Shown: positions 1 to 10,289, counted from the stretch's first letter. The stretch is 64,000 bases of DNA from UBA7446 sp965656545 (GCA_965656545.1 CBFHKZ010000001.1:558001-622000), one strand, 5' to 3'. Numbers and translations are program-made. The notes: generated by a model from the letters alone, not told the origin.

Positions 1-1545
1 GGTAAAAAACCAGTTGTATTTCCTTATGTTAATAATGGTGCAGCACCAGTTTCTTCAATGATTAATTCTAGTTTGGAGCTTAAAAACCTTCACATCCAGG
101 GTCGTAACAATGAAGGAGGCACTACTGGTGAGTATTTTTTCCAAGTTAGTGGAAATGACAGAAGTATTCATATGGAAGATTGTTTGGTAGAATTCCCTGC
201 TAGGTTTATAAAGGCACAGGCCGTTCCTCAGGGGCTTACAATGACATTTAAGAACAACTATTTCCGCGACATGTTTGTTTCAGGCCAACAATGGTCAGGA
301 AACGTAGTTGATGCTAAGGGTGTTCCAGTGGAGTCATTTATTTTTGAGAACAATACGGTATCTAATGCTGGATGTCCTGTACTTTTACAGAATCAGGTTG
401 TGAAATATGCGTTGATTAACCACAATACATTTGTTAATACAAGTACTTACTGGAACCTAAACCCATATTTTTATGAGGCTTATTTCACGAACAACTTATT
501 TTATAATGCCAATATGATGGGTGAAGATTACAACTATCTAATGGCGAATCCTGGAGAGGTTTCCTTCCCGATTATGGCCTTTGCTCCGATTTCTTTGGAT
601 GGTAACGCTGATACAGCTGCGATTCCAGCAGATATGTTGAATGCAGCAGGTGATGCTTTAGTTGCGCCGTACGATGATGTAGCGAATTACAAGATTTATG
701 TTGCTGATAATATTTATCACAATGAATCAAGTTTGGATAAATACTACAATGGGGATTATAATACAATTGCCAACAATCCAGTTTCGTACTTATCTTGGTT
801 TGGCGTACAGGGCCCTCACGATGTTAATGTTCCTGCAAATTGGATGGCAGCCAGAGAGACTGCTTTATTTGCCAATAATGCTAATTGGGTTGAGGAGAAT
901 AACATTCTAGATCAAGACCCACAGTTGGCGACAGTAGCTCTATCTGCAGCTGAGGTGGATGAGCTTGCCATTAAATTACGTAAGTGGTACTCAGTTCCTG
1001 ATGAAACAGGAACTGAAGACATGTCAAGTATTATGTTTGGTGATTTTGACGCAAATACTATCCCTGGTGTTGGAACTGAAGATGGAGATGGTATCACTAA
1101 ATTTTCTGACTTAATAGAAGACTTTTCAATTGCAAGTAGTTTTACTTCAAACATTGATGGCCATGCTATTGGTGCACTGCACTGGACAAATCAAATTGAC
1201 AGTTATGATTCTGCTCAAGCATTAACGGCTATTAAGAATGCGTATACTTCAACACTTTCGGTTATTGATGTGAATGATTCTGAAAATGTTACAAGTCTTG
1301 TAACATTCCCAAATCCATTCACCAATAATTTAAGTGTTAAATTCAATATTACTTCCAAATCGGACGTTAATGTTTCACTTTATACAATAACAGGAGCTAA
1401 AGTAGCTACGTTTATTCAAGATACATTACACTCAGGAAGTCATCATTTAAGCTTTAATACTTCAGGTTTAAGTAAAGGTCTATATCTATGTAAAATAGAA
1501 GCAGGTTTATACACCAAGACATTTAAAGTTATTAAATCAGAATAA
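1..1545 (+). CDS. T9SS-exported right-handed beta-helix protein (5'-truncated by window edge)
   Basis: The reading frame is open from base 1 and has no credible start inside the window, so the gene begins upstream; the ATG at 58 is internal. Residues after it show short repeating strands rich in Asn turns (FENNTVSN, NHNTFVN, TNNLFYN), typical of right-handed parallel beta-helix proteins such as chondroitinase-B/alginate-lyase-like or DUF5123-type proteins. The last ~80 residues are a type A T9SS sorting domain (FPNPFTNNLSV, then GLSKGLYLCKIE and a basic KTFKVIKSE tail). It is therefore probably exported and surface-anchored or released. It lies at the start of a polysaccharide locus, so a lyase or glycan-binding role is likely, but no catalytic residues could be assigned. 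A strong terminator follows the stop codon. Confidence 0.75.
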   Translation, partial: GKKPVVFPYVNNGAAPVSSMINSSLELKNLHIQGRNNEGGTTGEYFFQVSGNDRSIHMEDCLVEFPARFIKAQAVPQGLTMTFKNNYFRDMFVSGQQWSGNVVDAKGVPVESFIFENNTVSNAGCPVLLQNQVVKYALINHNTFVNTSTYWNLNPYFYEAYFTNNLFYNANMMGEDYNYLMANPGEVSFPIMAFAPISLDGNADTAAIPADMLNAAGDALVAPYDDVANYKIYVADNIYHNESSLDKYYNGDYNTIANNPVSYLSWFGVQGPHDVNVPANWMAARETALFANNANWVEENNILDQDPQLATVALSAAEVDELAIKLRKWYSVPDETGTEDMSSIMFGDFDANTIPGVGTEDGDGITKFSDLIEDFSIASSFTSNIDGHAIGALHWTNQIDSYDSAQALTAIKNAYTSTLSVIDVNDSENVTSLVTFPNPFTNNLSVKFNITSKSDVNVSLYTITGAKVATFIQDTLHSGSHHLSFNTSGLSKGLYLCKIEAGLYTKTFKVIKSE

Positions 1546-1561
1546 TCATATTCTAAATTTT

Positions 1562-1600
1562 AAAGGAAGTTGCTTGAATATTCAAGCAACTTCCTTTTTT
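1562..1600 (+). terminator. Rho-independent terminator
   Basis: A perfect palindrome (arms of about 17 nt around TGAATATTCA) is followed by a T run. It sits 16 bases after the stop of the beta-helix gene. It also contains a TTG that could be misread as the start of the next gene. Confidence 0.85.
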
Positions 1601-1621
1601 AATTTTTCACCTAATAAATAC

Positions 1622-2773
1622 ATGACAAATACAACACTGAACAAGTCATCACTTGCGCCAACACTTATGGTTTATATCGTAATGGGATTTGTGGATATTA
1701 TAGGAGTCTCAACGGGATATATTAAAAATGACTTTCAGCTTGAAGATAAAACGGCTCAACTGTTACCATCTTTGGTTTTTGTTTGGTTTTTTATTTTTTC
1801 AGTTCCTTCTGGAATACTATTAGAGCGTTTTGGCAAAAAGAAAATATTAAATATTGGAATGCTTGTTTCAGGCTTGTCAATGATCATCCCCATTTTATAT
1901 TACTCATTGAATAGCATGATTTGTGCATTTGTTCTTTTGGGTATAGGAAATACCATCGTTCAGGTTGCTGCTAATCCGCTTCTTTACGATGTTGTCCCAA
2001 AAGATAAGTTTTCTAGCTATATGAGTCTTAGCCAATTTATTAAGGCAAGTTGTTCGCTAGCTGGACCTATTATTGCTGTTTTTATGTCTGTCCAATTTGG
2101 TAATTGGAAACTTGTTTTTTTAGTTTATGCTTTTGTAACTTTTTTGGCAATATTTTGGTTGTCTTCAGCTCCCATAAAAGAAACAAAATCTGGTCATATA
2201 ATTGCTACTTTCAGTTCCTGTTTTTCATTATTGAAAAATAGGAGCATTATGCTACTCGTATTGGGAATTTTTATTGTTGTGGGTGCAGAAGTAAGTATGA
2301 AAACAAATATAGCAAACTTGCTTCAAGGAGTACATCAACTCTCATTAGACAATGCCTCTTTAGCAATCAGCATCTTTTTTTCTGCTCAAATGATTGGTCG
2401 GTTAATAGGAGCAATTTCATTGCGGTTTATTGACATAAAATATTTCTTTCGCGCATCTACCATATTATCTCTTTTGGGATTGTTTATGGTCCTGTTTTTC
2501 TCCGGTGTTTGGTCGGCGAGAATTGGAATCTTTATTATTGGTATCGGTACCTCAAATATTTTTCCACTTATTTTTTCTTTAGCCGCTCAAAAACTACCAG
2601 CACGCGTCAATGAAATTTCTGGACTTATGATAATGGCTATTGTTGGAGGTGCTATTATCCCCCCATTTATGGGTCTAGTGAGCTCGAATTTTGGTGTCTT
2701 AGAAAGCTTTTACGTTTTATTAATCGCTTTTATATACTTATTAATCCTCAGTCTAAATTCTAAAACAAACTAA
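1622..2773 (+). CDS. MFS sugar transporter, FucP-like
   Basis: A 383-residue polytopic membrane protein with about 12 hydrophobic segments, resembling the FucP/glucose-galactose branch of the major facilitator superfamily. The loop after the second transmembrane segment has LLERFGKKKI, matching the family's D/E-R-x-G-[RK]-[RK] motif. It would import a monosaccharide across the inner membrane. The frame can be extended to a TTG at 1574, but that codon lies inside the preceding terminator hairpin, so the ATG at 1622 (MTNTTLNKSS) is chosen. The ROK kinase begins 8 bases downstream, so import and phosphorylation are probably coupled. The substrate is unknown; mannose or a related sugar would fit the locus. 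Confidence 0.8.
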   Translation: MTNTTLNKSSLAPTLMVYIVMGFVDIIGVSTGYIKNDFQLEDKTAQLLPSLVFVWFFIFSVPSGILLERFGKKKILNIGMLVSGLSMIIPILYYSLNSMICAFVLLGIGNTIVQVAANPLLYDVVPKDKFSSYMSLSQFIKASCSLAGPIIAVFMSVQFGNWKLVFLVYAFVTFLAIFWLSSAPIKETKSGHIIATFSSCFSLLKNRSIMLLVLGIFIVVGAEVSMKTNIANLLQGVHQLSLDNASLAISIFFSAQMIGRLIGAISLRFIDIKYFFRASTILSLLGLFMVLFFSGVWSARIGIFIIGIGTSNIFPLIFSLAAQKLPARVNEISGLMIMAIVGGAIIPPFMGLVSSNFGVLESFYVLLIAFIYLLILSLNSKTN

Positions 2774-2781
2774 ATTTAATA

Positions 2782-3783
2782 ATGACAAGTATTAAAAATT
2801 TTATTGGTATTGATATAGGAGGTACAAAATGTACAGTTTCTGTAAGCAGTATAGATTTAAAAATTTTTCATCGAATTCAGTTTGCCACACATACAGAAAA
2901 TGGCCCTAATTATGCTATTGGTGAAATTTTAAAAACCCTTGATGATTTAAAAAATGAGATTGATTTTGACAACGTCATGTCAATCGGCATTAGCTGTGGA
3001 GGACCTTTAAATAGTAAGAGGGGAATTATCCTCTCTCCTCCAAATTTACCAGGTTGGGATAACATCGAAATTGTAGAAATTATTCAAAATAAAACAAACA
3101 TAAACACATTTATTCAAAATGATGCCAATGCATGTGCTTTAGCAGAGTGGAAATACGGAGCTGGTGTTGGTACAAAAAACATGGTTTTTTTAACATTTGG
3201 AACAGGGTTAGGAGCCGGATTAATTCTAAACGGAAGGCTTTATACGGGAACAAATGATAACGCAGGTGAAGTAGGACATATTAGACTTGATAGCGAAGGT
3301 CCTGTTGGATTTTATAAGTCAGGATCTTTTGAGGGTTTTTGTAGTGGATCAGGCATTGCTAAATTAGCTAAAATAAAAGCTGAAGAAAAGTTAAATAATG
3401 GAGAAGAAGTCTCATATTGTTCATCTTTTGATGAACTTCAATCCATTACAACTCTACAACTATCTAAACTTGCTAATCTTGGGGATAAAGATGCTTTAGA
3501 GGTTTTTAATATCTCTGCCAAAAAGTTAGGTCAAGGACTTTCAATAATTATTGATATCTTAAACCCTGAGCGAATTGTTATTGGAAGTGTCTATGCTAGA
3601 AATCCCCATTTGTTTGATGTAATATCAAATGAAGTGATTTTAAAAGAAGCGATTCCAGAGTCAAGATCAATATGTAGTATTGTTCCTGCTCAATTGGGAG
3701 ATAACGTCGGAGATATAGCCAGTATTAGCGTTGCAATTGATGGATATTTAACTCAAAAAACCTCAGAACATGCCCAAACTTAA
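2782..3783 (+). CDS. ROK-family sugar kinase
   Basis: 333 residues. The N-terminal ATP-binding loop is GIDIGGTKCTVS (residues 9-20), and the likely catalytic Asp is D114 in IQNDANACAL. GEVGHIRLD is the ROK H-x-G-H-type segment. The usual zinc-binding CxCGxxGCxE motif after it is absent and is replaced by GPVGFYKSGSFEGFCSG, as in a known ROK sub-branch. It would phosphorylate an imported hexose or amino sugar in the cytoplasm. The gene overlaps the following SIS gene by 14 bases, indicating translational coupling. The exact sugar cannot be read from the sequence. Confidence 0.8.
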   Translation: MTSIKNFIGIDIGGTKCTVSVSSIDLKIFHRIQFATHTENGPNYAIGEILKTLDDLKNEIDFDNVMSIGISCGGPLNSKRGIILSPPNLPGWDNIEIVEIIQNKTNINTFIQNDANACALAEWKYGAGVGTKNMVFLTFGTGLGAGLILNGRLYTGTNDNAGEVGHIRLDSEGPVGFYKSGSFEGFCSGSGIAKLAKIKAEEKLNNGEEVSYCSSFDELQSITTLQLSKLANLGDKDALEVFNISAKKLGQGLSIIIDILNPERIVIGSVYARNPHLFDVISNEVILKEAIPESRSICSIVPAQLGDNVGDIASISVAIDGYLTQKTSEHAQT

Positions 3784-4417
3784 ATTGGTAACAGACTTAA
3801 TTGAAAAGTATCCAGCATTAGAAAAAAATAGTCAAGATATAATCGATGCTTATGAATTATTAAAGAAATCATTTGAGGATAATGGTAAGTTATTAATTTG
3901 TGGAAATGGTGGAAGTGCAGCTGACGGTGATCATATAGTTGGTGAATTACTCAAAAGTTTTTCTATTAAAAGGCCCATTCCATCCGCTTTCCAAAAGAAA
4001 TTAAAACATAAATTTGGGAAGTCAGGCGGCGATTTAGCAAGTAAACTTGAAGGAGCATTACCTGCGATTTCGTTAAATGCGCATGCTTCCTTTATATCTG
4101 CATTTTCTAATGATGTAGATCCTGAATATGTTTTTGCACAGCAAGTTTATGGATATGGGAATGCCCAAGATGTTTTGTTAGGTATTTCAACTTCTGGAAA
4201 CTCTAAAAACGTTATTGCAGCTATGAAAGTTGCAGAAGCGAAGGGTTTAAAAATTGTTGGGCTAGTAGGTAGAGACGGAGGTGAATTTTCAAAATATTGT
4301 GATGTATTGGTTAATGTAGGAGGGCATTCAACCCCCCAAATTCAAGAATTACATCTTCCTATTTATCATGTTTTGTGTCAGCTATTGGAAATCCATTTTT
4401 TTAATCAAAACAATTAG
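3770..4417 (+). CDS. SIS-domain sugar-phosphate isomerase (GmhA-like)
   Basis: 215 residues with one SIS fold. The phosphosugar-binding motifs GNGGSAADGDH near the N-terminus and GISTSGNSKNV in the middle are clear, as in sedoheptulose-7-phosphate isomerase (GmhA/DiaA-like) proteins. An inserted basic stretch (KKLKHKFGKSGG) lies between them. Start ATG at 3770 overlaps the ROK kinase. In this context it more likely isomerises the phosphosugar made by the ROK kinase than takes part in LPS heptose synthesis, because no other heptose genes are present. That role is an inference. Confidence 0.75.
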   Translation: MPKLKLVTDLIEKYPALEKNSQDIIDAYELLKKSFEDNGKLLICGNGGSAADGDHIVGELLKSFSIKRPIPSAFQKKLKHKFGKSGGDLASKLEGALPAISLNAHASFISAFSNDVDPEYVFAQQVYGYGNAQDVLLGISTSGNSKNVIAAMKVAEAKGLKIVGLVGRDGGEFSKYCDVLVNVGGHSTPQIQELHLPIYHVLCQLLEIHFFNQNN

Positions 4418-4424
4418 AAAATTT

Positions 4425-6416
4425 ATGCTCACTAGGTACTTACTATTATTTTTTTTACTCGGAGGATATTTGTTTTCATTTGCTCAACTTAAAAACCTAA
4501 ACTTGGCTTCATTGTTCCAAGATAATATGGTGCTTCAACAGCTAAGCAAGGCACCCATTTGGGGATGGTCCATACCAAATGACTCTGTTACTATTACTTC
4601 TTCTTGGGATAAGAAAACAAAGACAGTTACCACAGACGAATTTGGAAAATTTCAAATGAACCTTGAAACTACATCTTACGGTGGACCATATTTTATTAAG
4701 ATTTCATCTAAATCTGACACTATTATAATCGATAATGTGATGCTTGGTGAAGTTTGGTTAGCATCTGGGCAATCGAATATGGAATGGTCGTTAAGTAATC
4801 CAATTCTTAAATCTTCTGAATTAGATTCTATCATCAATATGGATCATGTTAGGTTTTTTAAAGTACCCAAGGATATTTCGCTGTACCCTGTTAAACACAC
4901 TAAAGGTGAGTGGAAACTTTGTAATTTGGCAAATGCTGCTGAATTTTCTGCAGTGGCTTATTTTTTCTCAAAAAAGCTGACAATCGAATTAGACGTCCCT
5001 ATTGGCATTATTCAAAGTACTTGGGGAGGTACGCCTGTAGAAAGTTGGATGCCTTTAGATTACGCTGAAAAAATAGAAAGGTTTGTTGATTTTAAAGCAC
5101 AAATAAAGAAAGAGATTCTTAAAGAATCTGAATTTCAAAAATGGTTAGATGGAATGAGTTCTATCAATGTTAGTAATAAAAACATAGAAGAGGCACAAGA
5201 AGTCCTTCTGAATTCCTTGCCAAGTTATCATGAAATTAATTTGGATGACTTTCAATGGAAGGAACACAAATTGCCACTTAAATTTGAAAATGAATTTGGT
5301 GAAATGGATCCTTTAGTCTGGTATAGAAAAGAATTTTATTTTAACGGCGAGGTTGATGACAAACGTTACGAATTGTTTTTAGGGCCTGTTGATGATTTAG
5401 ATATAACTTATCTTAATGGTGTTAAAGTTGGCAGTATTATAGGTTGGCAAAAAGATAGAGTGTATCGCATTCCTGAAGGTTTACTCCAAAAAGGAAAAAA
5501 CGTAATAGCCATTTACGTTTTAGATAATGGTGGTGGCGGCGGTATTTACAAAAAAACGCCCCAAATAAAACATAAAAATAAAGTTGTTGTTTCTCTTGAT
5601 GGGGGCTGGAAATACAAAATGCTAGGTTGTTTCGAAAACAAAACTTCGTTTAAAGTTTTTGACACAAGTTTTAACTTAGATAACAAGCCCAGTTTTTTAT
5701 TTAATCAAAAAATGCCCTCATCAATTTTCAATGGAATGATTTCTCCTTTAATTCCTTTTAAAATTAAAGGAGTTATATGGTACCAAGGGGAAAACAATGT
5801 GAGTAGAGCCCAAGAATATTTTAATTCATTTCCCCTTTTGATTAATTCATGGCGAAATTATTGGAACCAAGTAGATTTCCCCTTTTACTATGTTCAAATT
5901 GCACCTTATAATTATGGTTCAGGAAAAGCTCCCATGCTAAGAGAGGCCCAACGATTGGCAATGAAACTACCTAACACCGGTATGGTAGTAACTTCTGATA
6001 TTGGCGATATAAACGATATACACCCTAAAAACAAGTATGATGTTGGTAACCGTCTTGCTCTGTGGGCTTTAAACAAAGATTATGGATTTATAAATACTGT
6101 AAATTCAGGACCCCTATACAAAAATATTAATATTGAAGGTCAGCAAATACGAGTTCATTTTGAAGGTATTGGAAGTGGGTTATACTCCCCAGATAAAACA
6201 TTAAATTACTTTGAGGTAGCTGGTAAAGATAAAACGTACTACCCCGCCAAAGCTTTTATTGAAGGAGATAATGTAATTGTTAGAAGTCCAAAAGTTAAAT
6301 CTCCCAAAAGTGTTCGTTTTGGTTGGACTGATACTTCAACCCCGAACCTTTTTAACAAAGAAGGATTGCCAGCAGCATCATTTTCATCAACATCAATTAT
6401 TGCTATTCAAAAATGA
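4425..6416 (+). CDS. Secreted sialate O-acetylesterase-like SGNH esterase
   Basis: 663 residues when started at the ATG at 4425, which gives a clean signal peptide (MLTRYLLLFFLLGGYLFSFAQ); the frame's upstream ATG at 4368 lies inside the SIS gene. The nucleophile motif is GQSNMEW (Ser about 117), followed by VIWYQGENN and a C-terminal DINDIHPKNK carrying the likely Asp/His. A beta-sandwich insertion occupies roughly residues 270-420. This is the layout of the 9-O-acetylesterase (DUF303) family. It probably removes acetyl groups from the polysaccharide in the periplasm. The stop overlaps the next sulfatase start (ATGA). Confidence 0.82.
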   Translation: MLTRYLLLFFLLGGYLFSFAQLKNLNLASLFQDNMVLQQLSKAPIWGWSIPNDSVTITSSWDKKTKTVTTDEFGKFQMNLETTSYGGPYFIKISSKSDTIIIDNVMLGEVWLASGQSNMEWSLSNPILKSSELDSIINMDHVRFFKVPKDISLYPVKHTKGEWKLCNLANAAEFSAVAYFFSKKLTIELDVPIGIIQSTWGGTPVESWMPLDYAEKIERFVDFKAQIKKEILKESEFQKWLDGMSSINVSNKNIEEAQEVLLNSLPSYHEINLDDFQWKEHKLPLKFENEFGEMDPLVWYRKEFYFNGEVDDKRYELFLGPVDDLDITYLNGVKVGSIIGWQKDRVYRIPEGLLQKGKNVIAIYVLDNGGGGGIYKKTPQIKHKNKVVVSLDGGWKYKMLGCFENKTSFKVFDTSFNLDNKPSFLFNQKMPSSIFNGMISPLIPFKIKGVIWYQGENNVSRAQEYFNSFPLLINSWRNYWNQVDFPFYYVQIAPYNYGSGKAPMLREAQRLAMKLPNTGMVVTSDIGDINDIHPKNKYDVGNRLALWALNKDYGFINTVNSGPLYKNINIEGQQIRVHFEGIGSGLYSPDKTLNYFEVAGKDKTYYPAKAFIEGDNVIVRSPKVKSPKSVRFGWTDTSTPNLFNKEGLPAASFSSTSIIAIQK

Positions 6417-7870
6417 AAATAAAATCCAATATTATATCTTTTATTTTGCTGTTTTTCGCAATATGTGATTTAAGTGGACAAAATAAAGAAGCGGTTGAAA
6501 AATCCCCCAATTTTATTTTTATTGTTGTTGATGATTTGGGTTGGTCTGATTTAGGTGTTTTCGGTGCAGATTTGCACGAAACCCCCAATATAGATGCTTT
6601 TGCTGCCAAAAGCATGGTATTTACTAACAGTTATGCTGCAGGCTCTGTTTGTTCTCCTACCAGAGCTTCCATGATGACAGGAAAAACGCCTGCAAAACTA
6701 AACTATACCATTTGGAGCGAAGCCGCAGAACAAAACAGCAGAGGAGAAAGAGGAAGACATTTAAATTACTTGGAACCTTTAACGCATGAAAATTTACCTT
6801 TAAATGAGCTCACTATAGCTGAAATACTTCGTGAAAACAACTATTTAACGGCTCATATTGGTAAATGGCATATTGGAGATTTGATGCACTTTCCAAATTC
6901 ACAAGGATTTGATGTAAGTGTGGCTTCAAGTCAGCGAGGAGCTCCACCAACTTTCTTTTACCCATATACAGGAATTGTTTATGACGAATTTCGTTTTGTT
7001 GGCGATTTAGGTACGGACACCAACGGATCCTATTTTACAGAAAGAGAAGGTGAGTATCTTACTGATAGATTAACACACGAAGCTATGAAAATAATCGAAG
7101 ACGCTGGTCCTCGTCCATTTTTCCTAAATTTATCTTACTACAGCGTACACATCCCCATTGAAGCAAAACCAAAAGATATTAGTTACTTTAAAAACAACTT
7201 GTCTCCAGAATATCATCATCAAAATGAAACCTATGCTGCTATGGTGAAGAATATGGATGATAATATAGGCCGCTTGCTCAATAAAATTAATGATTTGGGG
7301 ATTTCAAATAATACAGTTATTATTTTTACTTCTGATAACGGTGGGGTCATCCAAGAGTATAAAGAAAAAGTGGTCACCAGTAATTTTCCACTCAGAGAGG
7401 GAAAAGGCTCTCTTTATGAAGGGGGAATTCGTATTCCCACTATAGTTTATGATCCCAGAAACCCAGGGAAAGGACGTGAAATTGACATACCGATTAGCAC
7501 AATTGATTATTTGCCCACCGTCTTAGACATTGCCGGATTTTCAAATGAATTAGAGGATGTAGAGGGGGTTAGCTTTTTACCGGTTCTAAAAGATGAGGAG
7601 AATAAAAAAATAAAAGATAGAGCGTTGTTCTGGCATTTCCCTCATAATTATTATGATGTAAAACCTGTTAGTGCCATAAGACATGAAAACTGGAAGTTGT
7701 TGGAGTTTTTAGAGACTGGTGAAATTGAACTCTATAATCTTGCTAACGACCTTGGCGAGAATAATAATTTAGCAGATAAAAATCCCCGAAAATTAAATGA
7801 TCTTCTAGAAAGACTTCATGCTTGGAAAAAGAGAGTAAATGCCAAGGGGCTTAGAATGAATGCTAATTAA
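6413..7870 (+). CDS. S1-family formylglycine sulfatase (1 of 5)
   Basis: 485 residues with an N-terminal signal peptide ending near LSGQ. The metal-binding VVDDLGWSD, the formylglycine motif CSPTR (Cys80) and HIGKWHIG, then FTSDNGG further on, are all type I sulfatase signatures. The Cys-type motif needs an anaerobic or FGE-type maturase, not seen in this window. It overlaps the upstream esterase by four bases and lies 8 bases before the next sulfatase. It likely desulfates one position of the polysaccharide in the periplasm. The regiospecificity is not readable. Confidence 0.88.
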   Translation: MKIKSNIISFILLFFAICDLSGQNKEAVEKSPNFIFIVVDDLGWSDLGVFGADLHETPNIDAFAAKSMVFTNSYAAGSVCSPTRASMMTGKTPAKLNYTIWSEAAEQNSRGERGRHLNYLEPLTHENLPLNELTIAEILRENNYLTAHIGKWHIGDLMHFPNSQGFDVSVASSQRGAPPTFFYPYTGIVYDEFRFVGDLGTDTNGSYFTEREGEYLTDRLTHEAMKIIEDAGPRPFFLNLSYYSVHIPIEAKPKDISYFKNNLSPEYHHQNETYAAMVKNMDDNIGRLLNKINDLGISNNTVIIFTSDNGGVIQEYKEKVVTSNFPLREGKGSLYEGGIRIPTIVYDPRNPGKGREIDIPISTIDYLPTVLDIAGFSNELEDVEGVSFLPVLKDEENKKIKDRALFWHFPHNYYDVKPVSAIRHENWKLLEFLETGEIELYNLANDLGENNNLADKNPRKLNDLLERLHAWKKRVNAKGLRMNAN

Positions 7871-7878
7871 TATTATTT

Positions 7879-9249
7879 ATGCAAAACCAAGAGTTCAACA
7901 ATACGAAAATCAAATTTTATTTATTGTTAATCCTGTGTTTGCTAACAGCTAAATATCATGAAATAAAGGCACAAGATAAGCCAAATATTATCATCATTAT
8001 GGCTGATGATTTAGGATATGGAGATCTATCTATCAATGGAGGTCTAGATATTAAAACCCCGAATATTGATGCGCTTTTTAATGCAGGCATAGTTTTTAAA
8101 AATTTTTATTCTAATAGTCCAGTTTGTTCCCCTACTAGAGCTTCGCTACTTACTGGTAAATATCCCGACATGGTAGGAGTTCCAGGAGTTATTCGTAAAA
8201 AAAAGGACCAAAGCTGGGGATATTTTAAAGTGGATGAAATCACATTGCCAGAAATCCTTAACAGTGCAGGCTATAACACAGCTCTTATAGGTAAGTGGCA
8301 CCTTGGTGTTGAAAGCCCAAATTTACCTAACGAAAGAGGTTTTACATTCTTTCATGGATTTTTGAGTGGTATGATGGATGATTATTATGAGCATTTGCAA
8401 AACGGTGAGGCCTTTATGCGTAGAAATAATAAAGCGATTACTCCCAATGGACACGCCACAGAAGTTTTTTCTAATTGGGCTATTAAATACATTAATGATA
8501 ACTCAAAATTATCATCTCCATTTTTTATGTTACTTTCATACAATGCGCCCCATTACCCCATTCAACCTCCAAATGAGTGGTATAATAAAGTTAAAAAGAG
8601 AGAGAAATCTATTTCTGACAAGCGTGCAAAAAACGTAGCACTTGTTGAACATCTAGATCATGAAATTGGGCGAGTTATTGAAACTTTAAAGACTACAGGT
8701 GAGTATGACAATACCATAATAGTTTTTACATCTGACAATGGAGGTCACATTCCTAGTGCTGCAAGTAATGGGAAGTTAAGAGGGAGTAAAACAGAAATGT
8801 ATGAAGGAGGTATTAAAGTCCCTACTTGTTTGGTGTGGAAAAATAAAATTAAACCAAACTCTGAAACATATATATTAGGAATTACAATGGATTTGTATCC
8901 AACTATTTTAAATTTGGCTGACGTTGAAATCAATCACGTAATTGATGGAGTTAATATTTTTCAGCGCATTAATGATGAGGGTTTAATACATAAAAACAGA
9001 ACTGTTTTTTTTGTTAGAAGATCAGGCTATGCAGACGTTGGGTTAAGTTATTATGCGGCTAGAAAAGGAGACTTTAAATTAGTTCAAAACACTCCCTTTG
9101 AAGCATTGCAACTTTTTAATATTTCAGATGACCCATTTGAAACGAACCCTTTAGATAGCAATCATAAAATGTTCAAAACGCTTAGCTACGAATTATCTCA
9201 ACACATAAGAAAGTCTGGAAAAATACCTTGGCAGAAAAGCAATCAATAA
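7879..9249 (+). CDS. S1-family formylglycine sulfatase (2 of 5)
   Basis: 456 residues with a hydrophobic N-terminus (KFYLLLILCLLTA). Motifs are MADDLGYGDLS, CSPTR with Cys83 as formylglycine precursor, LIGKWHLG, and TSDNGGH. Arylsulfatase-type architecture of normal length. It follows the previous sulfatase by 8 bases and is clearly in the same operon. Having two adjacent but diverged sulfatases suggests that different sulfate positions are cleaved in sequence. Confidence 0.88.
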   Translation: MQNQEFNNTKIKFYLLLILCLLTAKYHEIKAQDKPNIIIIMADDLGYGDLSINGGLDIKTPNIDALFNAGIVFKNFYSNSPVCSPTRASLLTGKYPDMVGVPGVIRKKKDQSWGYFKVDEITLPEILNSAGYNTALIGKWHLGVESPNLPNERGFTFFHGFLSGMMDDYYEHLQNGEAFMRRNNKAITPNGHATEVFSNWAIKYINDNSKLSSPFFMLLSYNAPHYPIQPPNEWYNKVKKREKSISDKRAKNVALVEHLDHEIGRVIETLKTTGEYDNTIIVFTSDNGGHIPSAASNGKLRGSKTEMYEGGIKVPTCLVWKNKIKPNSETYILGITMDLYPTILNLADVEINHVIDGVNIFQRINDEGLIHKNRTVFFVRRSGYADVGLSYYAARKGDFKLVQNTPFEALQLFNISDDPFETNPLDSNHKMFKTLSYELSQHIRKSGKIPWQKSNQ

Positions 9250-9347
9250 AATGATCTACTGTATAGACTTCATTTTTAAAAATAAATGATAATTATGAGT
9301 CGATTAAAACTGAATATTAAATAAAAAATTATAGCTTTTATATAGTT

Positions 9348-10133
9348 ATGTCAGTCAATTTCTTCCCTAGGTCGCAAGTGGGGCTTCAGTTATACAGTCT
9401 ACGTAATCAATTTTTCGAGGATATTCCAAGAACATATAGGATGGTTCGAGATTGGGGCTTTAAATATGTTGAAGGAGGCACTATCTCTGGTATTTCTTTG
9501 GAGGCTCAAAAAAAATTACTTGATAAAAACGGGTTAGAATTGATAAGTTTAGCAGTGTCCTATGAAGAGTTATTATACAATCCAAATAAAGTTATACAAA
9601 CCGCCAAATATTTTGAATCGAAATATGTGATTGTAGGTTGGATTCCTCATGATGCTAATGATATTGGATTTGATAAGATCAAAATAGCAACTGATTTCTT
9701 TAATAAAACTGGAAAGCTTTTAGAAAAAGAAGGGTTGCGTTTGGCATACCATACTCATGGATATGAGTTCCAACCGTATAAGAACGGAACTTTTTTTGAT
9801 TATATGGCTCAGAGGGCTAAAAATTTCACTTTTGAAATGGATGTTTTTTGGGTAAAAATGGGAGATGATGATCCTTTATCACTACTTCAAAAGTATTCAG
9901 ATAAAATTTCTTTATTACACTTAAAAGACAGAAAGATTGGAACTAAATCCAGTATTTCTGGTCAAGTAGATGGTGACACCAATGTAGTTTTGGGTTCTGG
10001 AGATGTAGGAATCAAAGAAATTGTTAAAGAGGCTATTAAATTACAGATTAAGTATTTGTTTGTTGAGGATGAAAGCCAAAATGTTTTAACTCAAATTCCT
10101 GAAAATTTAGACTATCTAAAAACTATAAAGTAA
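9348..10133 (+). CDS. TIM-barrel sugar phosphate isomerase/epimerase
   Basis: 261 residues, xylose-isomerase-like TIM barrel (AP endonuclease 2 superfamily). It opens with QVGLQLYSLRN and has metal-ligand candidates in YVEGG, AYHTHGYEF, FEMDVFW, LLHLKDR and FVEDES. No signal peptide, so cytoplasmic. A 98-base gap separates it from the upstream sulfatase. Such enzymes in sugar loci isomerise or epimerise released monosaccharides or keto-sugars. The substrate is unknown. Confidence 0.75.
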   Translation: MSVNFFPRSQVGLQLYSLRNQFFEDIPRTYRMVRDWGFKYVEGGTISGISLEAQKKLLDKNGLELISLAVSYEELLYNPNKVIQTAKYFESKYVIVGWIPHDANDIGFDKIKIATDFFNKTGKLLEKEGLRLAYHTHGYEFQPYKNGTFFDYMAQRAKNFTFEMDVFWVKMGDDDPLSLLQKYSDKISLLHLKDRKIGTKSSISGQVDGDTNVVLGSGDVGIKEIVKEAIKLQIKYLFVEDESQNVLTQIPENLDYLKTIK

Positions 10134-10289
10134 CTATCAATACAATGCAAAGGCTGTAGTATGCAAGATTTTGACATTTCTTTTTATTAAAAATATAGAG
10201 AAATCTTTTGCATGATACTATAACTTATCTTAGATTTGCTAAATCGTGTTAGCTATAAAATTTATCATCATTCAACATCACGACAACTA

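Noticed and set aside
1574..1621. TTG-based N-terminal extension of the MFS transporter
   Set aside because: The extension is made of terminator hairpin sequence, and the ATG at 1622 begins the normal transporter N-terminus.
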